From Pseudoxanthomonas suwonensis (GTDB lineage Bacteria > Pseudomonadota > Gammaproteobacteria > Xanthomonadales > Xanthomonadaceae): 64,000 nucleotides of DNA. The position numbers were made by a program, and so were the translations under genes. Below are positions 16,540 through 26,017 of this stretch, one piece after another. The number at the start of each line of letters is the position of its first letter. Positions within the stretch are counted from its first letter, which is position 1. The stretch covers positions 1 through 64,000 of the forward strand of contig NZ_PDWP01000023.1 of NCBI RefSeq assembly GCF_010093235.1, written 5' to 3'. The notes beneath the pieces were generated by a model that saw nothing but the letters and a program-made list of their open reading frames with translations, had not been told where the DNA came from and made no database searches.

Positions 16540-18489
16540 TCAGCCCTGGCAGGTCTCCGGCACGCTGCGCGCCAGCCAGCGGGCCACGGCTTCGGCGGAC
16601 ATCGGCCGCGCGAACAGGTAGCCCTGCATCAGGTTGCCGCCCAGTTCGCGCAGCACCGCCAGCTCCTCGTGCGCCTCCACGCCCTCGATCACGCAGCCCA
16701 GCTCCATGTCGCGGCTGAGGGCCAGCAGCGAGCGCACGATCTTGATGCTGGTCGGCTTGTCCTGGATGCCGGCGACGAAGCGGCGGTCGATCTTGATCTT
16801 GGTCAGCGGCAGGGCCAGCAGCTGGCTGAGGCTTGAGAAACCGGTGCCAAAGTCGTCCAGGGAGACGCCGCAGCCCAGGCCGCGCAGCTGGCCCGCCGCG
16901 CGCTGGAGCTGGGCCATGTCGCTGAACACCGCCGTCTCGGTGATCTCCAGGTCGATCCGCGCCGGATGCACGCCGCTGTGGCGGATGGTTTCCAGCACCC
17001 GCTCCAGCTCCTCGCTGGAGCCGAGGTCGTGGATGGACAGGTTGAACGACAGGCCCACCGGTTCCGGCCAGCGGGCCGCCTCGGCCAGCGCCTTGCGCAG
17101 CAGCACGCGGGTGAGCCTGTGCACCAGGCCGGCGCGCTCGGCCACCGGGATGAAGTCGGCGGGCGAGACCTGGCCCAGCTGGGGGTGGTGCCAGCGCGCC
17201 AGCGCCTCGAACGCCAGGGCCTGGCCGCTGGCCATGCACATGATCGGCTGGAAGACCACCGACAGCTGCGCCTCCAGGTCGGCGCTGCGCAGCGCCTGCT
17301 CGATCGCCGCCTCGTGCTGGATCCGGCGCTGGTGGTCGGCCGAGAACAGGCTGACCCCGCCCCGGCGCAGGCGCTTGCCGTGGTACAGCGCATAGTCGGC
17401 GCGCTCGTACAGGTCCTCGGCGTGGCAGGCCAGGTCCGGGTACAGCACCAGGCCGATCGTCGCGGTCACCTGCAGCGACAGGTCCTCCAGCTGGAACGGC
17501 GCGCGCAGCTGCTCGCACAGGGAGCGGGCGAACGCCACGTAGGCCTCGTCCCCGCCCAGGTCCTCGGCGATCATCGCGAACTCGTCGCCGCCCAGGCGCG
17601 CCAGGTGGATGCGGCCGCTGGCCATCAGCGACAGGCGCTGGCCCACCTGCTTGAGCAGGCGGTCGCCGGCGGCGTGGCCGTACAGGTCGTTGATCGGCTT
17701 GAAGCCGTCCAGGTCGATGATGCCCACCGCCAGGCGCGTGCCGCGGGCATCGGCGCGCTCGCAGGCCTGCACCAGCGCGCCGAAGAAGGCGCGGCGGTTG
17801 GGCAGCCGGGTCAGGCTGTCGAGGTTGGCCAGGCGCAGGTTCTCCGCGCCCAGGCGCTCGGCCCGCAGCCGTGATCCGACCAGGTCGGTGAAGCGGCGGT
17901 ACTGGCGCAGCAGGGTGGTGACCAGGACGAAGGTCATCAGTGCCACGCTCACCGCCATGGCCACGAAGGTCGGCTCGCCGGTGGCGGCGAAGAACAGGAT
18001 GAAGCCGCCGTTGAACACCAGGGCGATGGTCAGCATCGCCGGCCGCACGTGCATCAGGTACAGCTGCGAGACCGCGGCGGTGGTGGCCATGCAGAACGCC
18101 ACGTGCGAGCGCAGGAAGGCGTCGCCGTAGGGGAACAGCAGCAGCGGCCACAGGGAGAAGGCCAGGGCCACCGGCCAGGCCATCCGCCCGGCCCGGACCA
18201 GCGCGCGGTGCGCGGCCGAGGCGTCCGGCTCCTCGCGCCGTCCGCGCCACCACTGCACGCAGCGCGCCAGGCAGACGCCGGTCAACAGGGCGGGCACGCC
18301 GAGGGTCAGCCAGGCCGGCGCATGGCCGAAGTGGGTCCAGGCCAGCAGCCAGGTGTTGGCCGCGACCACGAGGTACATCAGGGGGAGCTGGCCGGCGAAC
18401 GCGCGATACTGTGCCTTCAGCAGCGCCGGGTCGGCCGGCGATACAGACATCAGTTCCCGCAGCCTGGCGATGGGTCCTGCTGGTGGCAT
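16540..18489 (-). CDS. Membrane GGDEF-EAL protein (cyclic-di-GMP turnover)
   Basis: 649 residues. The N-terminal 220 hold about five membrane segments forming a sensor-like module. The GGDEF domain has an intact GGDEF motif (RLGGDEFAMI). The EAL domain retains EAL (FEALARW), FNLSI, EITE, LDDFGTGFSSL, KIDRRF and EGVE, so phosphodiesterase activity is likely and diguanylate cyclase activity possible. It would set local cyclic-di-GMP, which in Xanthomonads controls motility, biofilm and exopolysaccharide. Start: ATG at 18489 follows GGGAGCCAC; an ATG at 18450 following GGGAA is also plausible. Diverges from folE. Confidence 0.92.
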   Translation of the reverse strand: MPPAGPIARLRELMSVSPADPALLKAQYRAFAGQLPLMYLVVAANTWLLAWTHFGHAPAWLTLGVPALLTGVCLARCVQWWRGRREEPDASAAHRALVRAGRMAWPVALAFSLWPLLLFPYGDAFLRSHVAFCMATTAAVSQLYLMHVRPAMLTIALVFNGGFILFFAATGEPTFVAMAVSVALMTFVLVTTLLRQYRRFTDLVGSRLRAERLGAENLRLANLDSLTRLPNRRAFFGALVQACERADARGTRLAVGIIDLDGFKPINDLYGHAAGDRLLKQVGQRLSLMASGRIHLARLGGDEFAMIAEDLGGDEAYVAFARSLCEQLRAPFQLEDLSLQVTATIGLVLYPDLACHAEDLYERADYALYHGKRLRRGGVSLFSADHQRRIQHEAAIEQALRSADLEAQLSVVFQPIMCMASGQALAFEALARWHHPQLGQVSPADFIPVAERAGLVHRLTRVLLRKALAEAARWPEPVGLSFNLSIHDLGSSEELERVLETIRHSGVHPARIDLEITETAVFSDMAQLQRAAGQLRGLGCGVSLDDFGTGFSSLSQLLALPLTKIKIDRRFVAGIQDKPTSIKIVRSLLALSRDMELGCVIEGVEAHEELAVLRELGGNLMQGYLFARPMSAEAVARWLARSVPETCQG

Positions 18490-18639
18490 GTGGCTCCCGC
18501 TCGGGCCCCCGGCGCCGGCAATCGGTCGCACGAAGGCGTGTCGTCCCCGGGAAGAGCGGCCGCGTCCGGCGAAAGTTGAGGCCTCCGGGCGACCGGGTCG
18601 GGTACGATGCCCGTCCCCTGTCGCCTCAGCCGCATCGCC

Positions 18640-19233
18640 ATGACTGCCAGCGTCCCCTCCCCCCAGGTCACCCGGGAACAGGCCGAGGAGGCCGTGCGCA
18701 CCCTGCTGCGCTGGGCCGGCGAGGACCCGTCCCGCGAGGGCCTGCTGGATACCCCGCGCCGGGTGGCCGAGGCCTACGGCGACTGGTTCAGCGGCTACCG
18801 CGACGACCCGCGCGAGTACCTGGCCCGTACCTTCGAGGAGGTGGCCGGCTACGACGAGATGATCGTCCTGCGCGACATCGAGTACGAAAGCCACTGCGAG
18901 CACCACATGGCGCCGATCATCGGCCGGGTCCATGTCGGCTACCTGCCAGCGGGCAAGGTGGTGGGCATCAGCAAGCTGGCGCGGGTGGTGGATGCCTACG
19001 CCCGCCGCTTCCAGGTCCAGGAGAAGATGACCGCGCAGATCGCCCACACCATCCAGGACGTGCTGCAGCCGCAGGGCGTGGGCGTGGTGGTGGTCGGCGC
19101 GCACGAGTGCATGACCACCCGCGGCGTGCACAAGCGCGGGGTGAGCATGGTGACCTCGTGCATGCTCGGCAGCTTCCGCGAGGACGCCCGTACCCGTTCG
19201 GAGTTCCTGCGCTTCATCGAGGGCCGGCGCTGA
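18640..19233 (+). CDS. folE: GTP cyclohydrolase I
   Basis: 197 residues, normal for FolE. It opens the GTP ring to form 7,8-dihydroneopterin triphosphate, the first step of folate and pterin synthesis, in the cytoplasm. The zinc ligands are visible in CEHHMAP (about residues 87-93) and the later Cys of [22 protein letters not shown] and RTRSEFL are also typical. An ATG at 18640 gives the usual start; an upstream ATG at 18607 would add eleven atypical residues. The ychJ-like gene follows after 4 bases, so the two are likely co-transcribed. Confidence 0.96.
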   Translation: MTASVPSPQVTREQAEEAVRTLLRWAGEDPSREGLLDTPRRVAEAYGDWFSGYRDDPREYLARTFEEVAGYDEMIVLRDIEYESHCEHHMAPIIGRVHVGYLPAGKVVGISKLARVVDAYARRFQVQEKMTAQIAHTIQDVLQPQGVGVVVVGAHECMTTRGVHKRGVSMVTSCMLGSFREDARTRSEFLRFIEGRR

Positions 19234-19237
19234 GGCC

Positions 19238-19633
19238 ATGGCCGCGCTGGAGACCCGCGACTGTCCGTGTGGCACGGGCAAGGCCTACGAGGCCTGCTGC
19301 GGACGCTGGCATGCCGGCGAGCCGGCGCCGGATGCGCTGGCGCTGATGCGTTCCCGCTACAGCGCCTACGTGCTGGGCCTGCCGGACTACCTGCGCGCCA
19401 CCTGGCATCCGTCCACCCGCCCGTCGGCCCTGGACCTGGATGATCCGGACGGCCTGCGCGTGGTCTGGCTGGGCCTGGCGATCAAGTCCCACCGCAGCGC
19501 CGGCGACCGCGCCGAGGTCGAGTTCGTCGCCCGCTACCGTGCCGGCGGCCGCCCCGCGGTGCGCATGACCGAACGCAGCCGCTTCGTGCGCGAAGGCGGC
19601 CGCTGGTACTACGTCGACGGCGACGTCTCCTGA
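19238..19633 (+). CDS. ychJ: YchJ family protein (UPF0225) with N-terminal SEC-C motif
   Basis: 131 residues. The N-terminus CPCGTGKAYEACCGRWH is a SEC-C type zinc knuckle (CxCx8CC), followed by the YchJ core (LMRSRYSAYVLGLPDYLRATWHP split across two helices; VEFVARYR; SRFVREGGRWYYVDGD). The fold is related to NTF2-like proteins; function is not established. It starts 4 bases after folE with TGAGG as ribosome site, so it is probably translated from the folE transcript. A G/C hairpin follows. Confidence 0.9.
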   Translation: MAALETRDCPCGTGKAYEACCGRWHAGEPAPDALALMRSRYSAYVLGLPDYLRATWHPSTRPSALDLDDPDGLRVVWLGLAIKSHRSAGDRAEVEFVARYRAGGRPAVRMTERSRFVREGGRWYYVDGDVS

Positions 19634-19642
19634 GCGCTGCAC

Positions 19643-19659
19643 CCTCTCCGGCGGAGAGG
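19643..19659 (+). terminator. Hairpin after ychJ, possible terminator
   Basis: CCTCTCC and GGAGAGG pair around a three-base loop, ten bases after the ychJ stop. There is no T-run, so intrinsic termination is uncertain. It belongs to the C/G-run hairpins that also follow several other genes here. Confidence 0.35.
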
Positions 19660-19688
19660 ACTGGGGCCGGTTGCGGGCCACGTCTGAG

Positions 19689-19828
19689 GTAGCCCGGAAA
19701 AGGCCGAAGGCCGCATCCGGGGGGCAGCCACGACCCACTCTAGCGGTGCTCCCGGGGCGCGTGGCGACGCACGCCTCGACAGTGCCCTGGCGCCGAGCGG
19801 CGCGTTGCGCTGCGCTCACCCGGGCTAC
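19689..19828. repeat. Single GTAG REP pair (BIME-like)
   Basis: GTAGCCCGGAAAAGGCCGAAG starts an imperfect palindrome closing with GGCCGCATCCGGGG, and a second, inverted REP ends in CACCCGGGCTAC at 19828. The two heads face outward, as in the arrays, but the order of the two REP types is reversed. The region 19660-19918 holds no gene. Confidence 0.7.
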
Positions 19829-19918
19829 GGTGTCGGCCCGTCGGCCGCGGCACGGATTCCACCTGCCCTAACGCTTCGCTGACGCAGCGCTCATGGCGCC
19901 GGGACTAGCGTGGCCGGG

Positions 19919-21217
<1,299 letters not shown>

Positions 21218-21228
21218 CGGAGCAGCCG

Positions 21229-22197
21229 ATGACCCCAGCCGCCGTGTTCGCCCCCGGTCCCGCCGCCGATCCGGTGCTGCGCGCCGACGTGCTGGCCGGC
21301 CTGTCGGCGCGGCCGCGCCGCCTGCCCTCCAAGTACCTCTACGACGATCGCGGCTCGGCCCTGTTCGAGGCCATCACCCGGCAGCCGGAGTACTACCTCA
21401 CCCGTGTCGAGCTGGCGCTGCTGGCCGGGCACATGGGCGAGATCGCCGCCGCGGCCGGACCGGCCGTGCACGTGGTCGAGTACGGCAGCGGCAGCGGCCT
21501 GAAGACCGAACGCCTGCTGGCCGGCCTGGAAGGCCCGCTGGCCTATACCCCCGTGGAGATCTCCGCGGCCGCGCTGGAGGCGTGCGTGGCGCGCCTGCGC
21601 CCGCGCTTCCCGCAGGTGGAGATGCTGCCGTTGCGTGCCGACTTCACCCGCCCGCTGCGCCTGCCGCGACCGCGCCGCGCGCCGGCCCGCACCCTGGTGT
21701 TCTTCCCCGGCTCGACCCTGGGCAACTTCGCCGCAGACGAAGCCGTGGCCCTGCTCGCGGCAATGGCCGGGACCATCGGTGACACCGGGATGGCGCTGGT
21801 GGGCATCGACCTGGTCAAGGACCCGGCGGCGATCGAGGCCGCCTACAACGATGCCGCCGGCGTCACCGCCGCATTCACCCTCAACCTGCTGGCGCGGCTC
21901 AACCGGGAGCTGGATGCCGACTTCGACCTGGACGGATTCGCCCACCAGGCGCGGTACGTGGCCGAGCGCGAGCGGATCGAGACCCGCCTGGTGAGCCTGC
22001 GTCCCCAGCGCGTGCACGTGGCCGGCCATGCCTTCGATTTCGCCGCCGGCGAGGCCATCGAGGTCGAGTACAGCCACAAGTACCGCGATGCGGGCTTCGC
22101 CGCGCTGGCCGCGCGTGCCGGGCTGGAAGTCGCCGCCGGCTGGGGCGGCGAGCCGGAGGGTTTCGGCCTGCGCCTGCTGCGCCAGGCCGCGCGTTGA
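21229..22197 (+). CDS. egtD: L-histidine N-alpha-methyltransferase EgtD
   Basis: 322 residues, the usual EgtD length. It trimethylates histidine to hercynine with S-adenosylmethionine, the substrate for EgtB next door. Typical features: LPSKYLYDDRGSALFEAITR at the start, the SAM-binding VVEYGSGSGLKTERLL, and FFPGSTLGNF and EVEYSHKY, family hallmarks in the histidine pocket. The ATG at 21229 follows ACGGAGCAGCCG, with GGAG at good spacing. The egtB-egtD pair forms a compact ergothioneine operon, so the cell probably makes this redox thiol. Confidence 0.96.
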   Translation: MTPAAVFAPGPAADPVLRADVLAGLSARPRRLPSKYLYDDRGSALFEAITRQPEYYLTRVELALLAGHMGEIAAAAGPAVHVVEYGSGSGLKTERLLAGLEGPLAYTPVEISAAALEACVARLRPRFPQVEMLPLRADFTRPLRLPRPRRAPARTLVFFPGSTLGNFAADEAVALLAAMAGTIGDTGMALVGIDLVKDPAAIEAAYNDAAGVTAAFTLNLLARLNRELDADFDLDGFAHQARYVAERERIETRLVSLRPQRVHVAGHAFDFAAGEAIEVEYSHKYRDAGFAALAARAGLEVAAGWGGEPEGFGLRLLRQAAR

Positions 22198-22255
22198 CCG
22201 AGGGCAGGCCACGTGCGCCGGCTATCATGCAGCGGATTCCACGTCCGCATACCGC

Positions 22256-23326
22256 ATGAGCCGAGCGACGTCCCGCATCCGCCTGGTCCTGTGCTGCCTG
22301 CTGGCAACCGCCTGCAGCGGGCCGGAGGCGCGTGCGCCGCTGCCGGACGCGGCGCCCGCCCCTCCCACAGCGACCGCTACCACCGTGACCAGTCCCACCG
22401 TCTTCGGCATGCCTCCCGACTTCGCCGCCTGGCAGCAGTCGCCCGCCACTACCGCCAGCGACACGGCCATCGATGTACCTGGCGTACGCCTGGGCCGGTT
22501 CGAGGGCCTGGACGCGGTGCTGGTGGAAACCCCGCACGCCAGCGCGGCGATCGCGCTGTTCGGCGGCCAGGTGCTGTCGTACGTGCCGCGCGGCGGCCAG
22601 GACGTGTTCTGGCTGTCGCCGCTGCGTGCGGAGCTGCCCACGCCGATCCGCGGTGGCACCCCGGTGTGCTGGCCGTTCTTCGGCCGCCAGGGCCAGGGCA
22701 ACGACGTGCCCTCGCACGGCTTCGTGCGCACCCTGCCATGGAAACTGGTGGAGGCACGCGCGGCGGACGATGGCATCACCGTGGTGCTGGAGCCGCCGGC
22801 GCTGCAGGGCCTTGACCTGCGCCTGCGCACCGAGGTCCACGTCGGCCGCCACCTGCGCCAGGCGCTGCTGACCACCAACGCCGGCAGCGCGCCGGTGGTC
22901 TTCACCGAGGCGCTGCACAACTACTTCCGCGTCGCCGACGTGGAGCAGGTACGGGTCGAGGGCCTGGACGGGCGCACCTACCTGGACAAGAACGACGGCT
23001 ACCGCGCCCACGCCCAGCACGGCGACTGGATCCTGGCCGATCCGCGCGACCCCGGCCGCAGCGACCGCACCTATCCCGCCGCCGGCGGCCGCTACCGCCT
23101 GGTCGATCCGGGCCTGGGCCGCGCGATCGAACTGCAGGTGGAGGGCGGTCGCAGCGCGGTGGTGTGGAATCCCGGCGCGCAGGCGGCGGCGAAGATGGCC
23201 GACGTCGGCCCGCACTGGCGCCAGTTCCTGTGCGTGGAGGCGGCCAATGCCGGACCGGACCTGGTCGCGCTGGCGCCCGGGCAGGCGCACGCGCTGGTGC
23301 AGGCCATCGCCGTGCAGCCGCTTTGA
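22256..23326 (+). CDS. Aldose/D-hexose-6-phosphate mutarotase-like protein with lipoprotein-type signal
   Basis: 356 residues. Residues about 75-350 match the YeaD/glucose-6-phosphate 1-epimerase branch of the galactose mutarotase fold (GGTPVCWPFFG, PSHGFVRTLPW, EALHNYF, VWNPG). These enzymes interconvert alpha and beta anomers and are normally cytoplasmic. Here a hydrophobic N-terminus with a lipobox-like Cys (LVLCCLLATAC, Cys20) and a 25-residue Ala/Pro/Thr linker precede the domain, suggesting export and lipid anchoring. If so, the substrate cannot be cytosolic sugar phosphate. An internal start would remove the signal, but the ATG at 22256 fits. Stands alone after egtD. Confidence 0.82.
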   Translation: MSRATSRIRLVLCCLLATACSGPEARAPLPDAAPAPPTATATTVTSPTVFGMPPDFAAWQQSPATTASDTAIDVPGVRLGRFEGLDAVLVETPHASAAIALFGGQVLSYVPRGGQDVFWLSPLRAELPTPIRGGTPVCWPFFGRQGQGNDVPSHGFVRTLPWKLVEARAADDGITVVLEPPALQGLDLRLRTEVHVGRHLRQALLTTNAGSAPVVFTEALHNYFRVADVEQVRVEGLDGRTYLDKNDGYRAHAQHGDWILADPRDPGRSDRTYPAAGGRYRLVDPGLGRAIELQVEGGRSAVVWNPGAQAAAKMADVGPHWRQFLCVEAANAGPDLVALAPGQAHALVQAIAVQPL

Positions 23327-23432
23327 CCGGGGCCGGCCGCGTGCGTGCCTGCGTGGTTGTCGGCACCCATCGCCGCGCGCCCGCGCGGCGTCTGCCCGAT
23401 AATGCGCGCCTGTCTCCAGCCGGCCACCCCGC

Positions 23433-24668
23433 GTGAGTCCAATCGCTTCCCACCGGCGCACGGCCGCGCTGGTATTCATCTTCATCACCGTGCTGATCGA
23501 CGTGCTGTCGTTCGGCGTGATCATCCCCGTGCTTCCGCACCTGGTGGAGGAGTTCACCGGCGGCGACGTGGCCAGCGCCGCGCGCTGGGTCGGGATCTTC
23601 GGCATGGTGTTCGCCGCGGTGCAGTTCGTCTCCACCCCGGTGCAGGGCGCGCTGTCGGACCGCTTCGGCCGCCGCCCGGTGATCCTGGTCTCGTGCCTGG
23701 GCCTGGGCCTGGACTTCGTGGTGATGGCGCTGGCCACGTCGCTGCCGATGCTGCTGGTGGCGCGGATCATCTCCGGCGTCGCCTCCGCCAGCTTCACCAC
23801 CGCCAACGCCTACATCGCCGACGTGACCCCGCCGGAGAAGCGTGCGAAGAGCTTCGGCATGATCGGCGCGGCCTTCGGCCTGGGTTTCGTGGTCGGGCCG
23901 ATGATCGGCGGCTGGCTGGGCGGGATCGACCTGCGCCTGCCGTTCTGGTTCGCCGCCGGCCTGTCGCTGCTGAACTTCCTGTACGGCGTGTTCGTGCTGC
24001 CGGAATCGCTGCCGCCGGAACGCCGCTCGGCGCGCTTCGACCTGGCGCACGCCAATCCGTTCGGCGCCGTCGCCCTGCTGCGCAGCTATCCGCAGGTGTT
24101 CGGCCTGGCCGCGGTGGTGCTGCTGGCCAACCTGGCGCACTACGCCTATCCCAGCGTATTCGTGCTGTTCGCCGACTACCGCTTCGGCTGGGGGCCGCGC
24201 GAGGTGGGCTGGGTGCTGGCCGGCGTGGGCGTGATGAGCATCATCGTCAACGCGTTACTGGTCGGCCGTGCGGTGCGTACGCTGGGCGAGCGCCGCACGC
24301 TCCTGCTGGGCCTGGGCTGCGGCGTGGCGGGGTTCGCCATCTATGGCGTTGCCGGTTCGCCGTGGTTGTTCCTGCTCGCGCTGCCGGTCAGCGCACTGTG
24401 GGCGCTGGCGGCACCCGCCACCCAGGCGCTGATCACGCGCGAGGTGGGGGCCGAGGTGCAGGGGCGGATCCAGGGTGCATTGATGAGCCTGGTGAGCCTG
24501 GCCGGCATTGTCGGTCCAGTGCTTTTCACCAACGTCTTCGCGCTGTTCATCGGTGCCAGCGCCCCGGTGCGCCTGCCCGGTGCACCCTGGCTGCTGGCCG
24601 CGCTGCTGCTGGGCACGGGCTTCCTGGTGGGCTGGCGGCATACGCGCCCGGCCGCCATCGGGGGCTGA
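23433..24668 (+). CDS. MFS transporter of the TetA/Bcr (TCR) type
   Basis: 411 residues, about twelve membrane segments. The N-terminal half shows DVLSFGVIIPVLP in helix 1 and the motif-A loop GALSDRFGRRPVIL between helices 2 and 3. Motif C (GLGFVVGPMIGG) in helix 5 marks a proton-driven drug exporter; the tetracycline/TetA(41) group is the closest appearance, though substrate cannot be inferred. A GTG at 23433 starts the frame. There is no adjacent regulator. It converges with the PepSY gene. Confidence 0.88.
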   Translation: MSPIASHRRTAALVFIFITVLIDVLSFGVIIPVLPHLVEEFTGGDVASAARWVGIFGMVFAAVQFVSTPVQGALSDRFGRRPVILVSCLGLGLDFVVMALATSLPMLLVARIISGVASASFTTANAYIADVTPPEKRAKSFGMIGAAFGLGFVVGPMIGGWLGGIDLRLPFWFAAGLSLLNFLYGVFVLPESLPPERRSARFDLAHANPFGAVALLRSYPQVFGLAAVVLLANLAHYAYPSVFVLFADYRFGWGPREVGWVLAGVGVMSIIVNALLVGRAVRTLGERRTLLLGLGCGVAGFAIYGVAGSPWLFLLALPVSALWALAAPATQALITREVGAEVQGRIQGALMSLVSLAGIVGPVLFTNVFALFIGASAPVRLPGAPWLLAALLLGTGFLVGWRHTRPAAIGG

Positions 24669-24675
24669 AGACGCG

Positions 24676-24699
24676 CGTGGCCCCACCCCGGTGGCCACG
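24676..24699. terminator. Hairpin between convergent MFS and PepSY genes
   Basis: CGTGGCC and GGCCACG form a seven-base stem with a ten-base loop in the 88-base space between convergent stops. No T-run is present, so a terminator role is only plausible. Confidence 0.3.
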
Positions 24700-24756
24700 A
24701 CGCACTGCCTGGACAACGCCGCGCCACTCCGGTTTGCGCGGCGCGCAGGTCGCGGA

Positions 24757-25239
24757 TCAGTCGTTCTCGACGCCGAGGATGCGGCCGTCCTTCGGATCTA
24801 CCCGGAACTCTACCTTCTGCCCATCCGCGCGTTCGCCCTCGGCCTTCCAGATGCCGTCGTCGAACTCCACGTCATGGATCTTCGAGTAGCCCGCGGCCGT
24901 AAGCCGTGCCTTCACGTCGTCGGCGTTGAGGCTCGAGACCTGGTCGTCGGCGAAGATGCGGCCGTCGGCACCCACGCGCACGTCGACACGCTTGCCGTTG
25001 GCACTGGTGGCATCGGCTTCCCACATGCCCTTGTCGAACTCCAGGTCGTCGACCTTGGTGTAGCCGGCGCGGGTGAGCAGCTCTCGCACCTCCACCGCGG
25101 TAAGGGCCTTGGCGGCCGCCTGCTGCTGATCCGCCGTGGGGGCCGGGGCGGACGCGGGCCGGGCATCCTGGGCGAAAGCCGGCACGGCCAGCGCCATCGC
25201 CAGGACGGCGGGGGCGCAAAGGCTGGAGGAAGGCTTCAT
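24757..25239 (-). CDS. Exported protein with two PepSY-like repeats
   Basis: 160 residues with a signal peptide (LAMALAVPAFAQ) and a Pro/Ala linker. Two homologous halves follow: VRELLTRAGYTKVDDLEFDKG...WEADA...GKRVDVRVGADGRI and VKARLTAAGYSKIHDVEFDDG...WKAEG...GQKVEFRVDPKDGRI, each a PepSY unit. PepSY proteins are periplasmic; some are thought to inhibit or chaperone peptidases, others to assist redox proteins. The internal duplication is clear from the sequence; the function is not known. Monocistronic, diverging from the heme oxygenase gene. Confidence 0.85.
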   Translation of the reverse strand: MKPSSSLCAPAVLAMALAVPAFAQDARPASAPAPTADQQQAAAKALTAVEVRELLTRAGYTKVDDLEFDKGMWEADATSANGKRVDVRVGADGRIFADDQVSSLNADDVKARLTAAGYSKIHDVEFDDGIWKAEGERADGQKVEFRVDPKDGRILGVEND

Positions 25240-25369
25240 CGCAGTCTCCTGCTTGGGTGTGGGTGCACCGTGCCTCGCCCCGACTCAGCGCAGGGTGAAC
25301 GCGTGGATGGGCCGTTCAGGAGGCGGGGCGGCGGGAGATGTCCACGCCACATTTGCTAGGCTGGATCGC

Positions 25370-26017
25370 ATGGATGGATCCGATCCGCTTTCCCGGGGCC
25401 GCGGCTCTGCGCCCGCCGCCAGTTCCCGCGCGGGTGCCGCATGGCGCGTGCTGCAGGCCGCCACCGCACAGCTCCACGTCCCGGTCGAAGCGACCCCGCC
25501 GATGGCGGCGCTGATGTCGCCTGCCGTCGACCATGACACCTGCATCGAGGTACTGCAGCGCCTGCTGCGCATCCATGCCGGTTGGGAGGAGGCCAATGCG
25601 GCGCGCCTGCGGGCGCTGCCCTGGCCGTGGCGCCCCCGTGCACCGGGCCTGCGCGACGACCTGGTGGCGCTGGGTGCGCGCCCGGGTCCACGACTCGTGC
25701 CCGCCCCGGTCGCTGCCTGCGATGCCGAGGCCTGGGGCATGCTCTACGTGATCGAGGGCTCGGCCCTGGGTGGGCGACTGATCGCCCGCCACCTGCGCGC
25801 GTACCGGCCGGAGGTCGCTGCCGCGGTCGGCCATTTCGAGACCAGCGAGGACGGCCCGGGCTGGCCGGCTTTCCGCCAGGCGCTGGAACGGGCCCTGCCC
25901 GATGCCGGCAGCCGCGACCGCGCCGCCACCGCCGCGCAGGCCATGTTCGAACACTTCCACGGGCAGCTTGCCCCGTCCCTCGCCGTCGCCGGCGACGCAG
26001 GAACCGTCCACGCATGA
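25370..26017 (+). CDS. bphO: Biliverdin-producing heme oxygenase (BphO/HmuO type)
   Basis: 215 residues, helical. The proximal heme-ligand motif LHVPVE has His36, and the distal helix signature GMLYVIEGSALGG near residue 125 is characteristic of bacterial heme oxygenases. The enzyme cleaves heme to biliverdin, CO and iron. Its stop overlaps the start of the bacteriophytochrome gene (ATGA), so its biliverdin clearly serves as that photoreceptor's chromophore. The ATG at 25370 is used because the longer frame upstream is uncharacteristic. Confidence 0.93.
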   Translation: MDGSDPLSRGRGSAPAASSRAGAAWRVLQAATAQLHVPVEATPPMAALMSPAVDHDTCIEVLQRLLRIHAGWEEANAARLRALPWPWRPRAPGLRDDLVALGARPGPRLVPAPVAACDAEAWGMLYVIEGSALGGRLIARHLRAYRPEVAAAVGHFETSEDGPGWPAFRQALERALPDAGSRDRAATAAQAMFEHFHGQLAPSLAVAGDAGTVHA

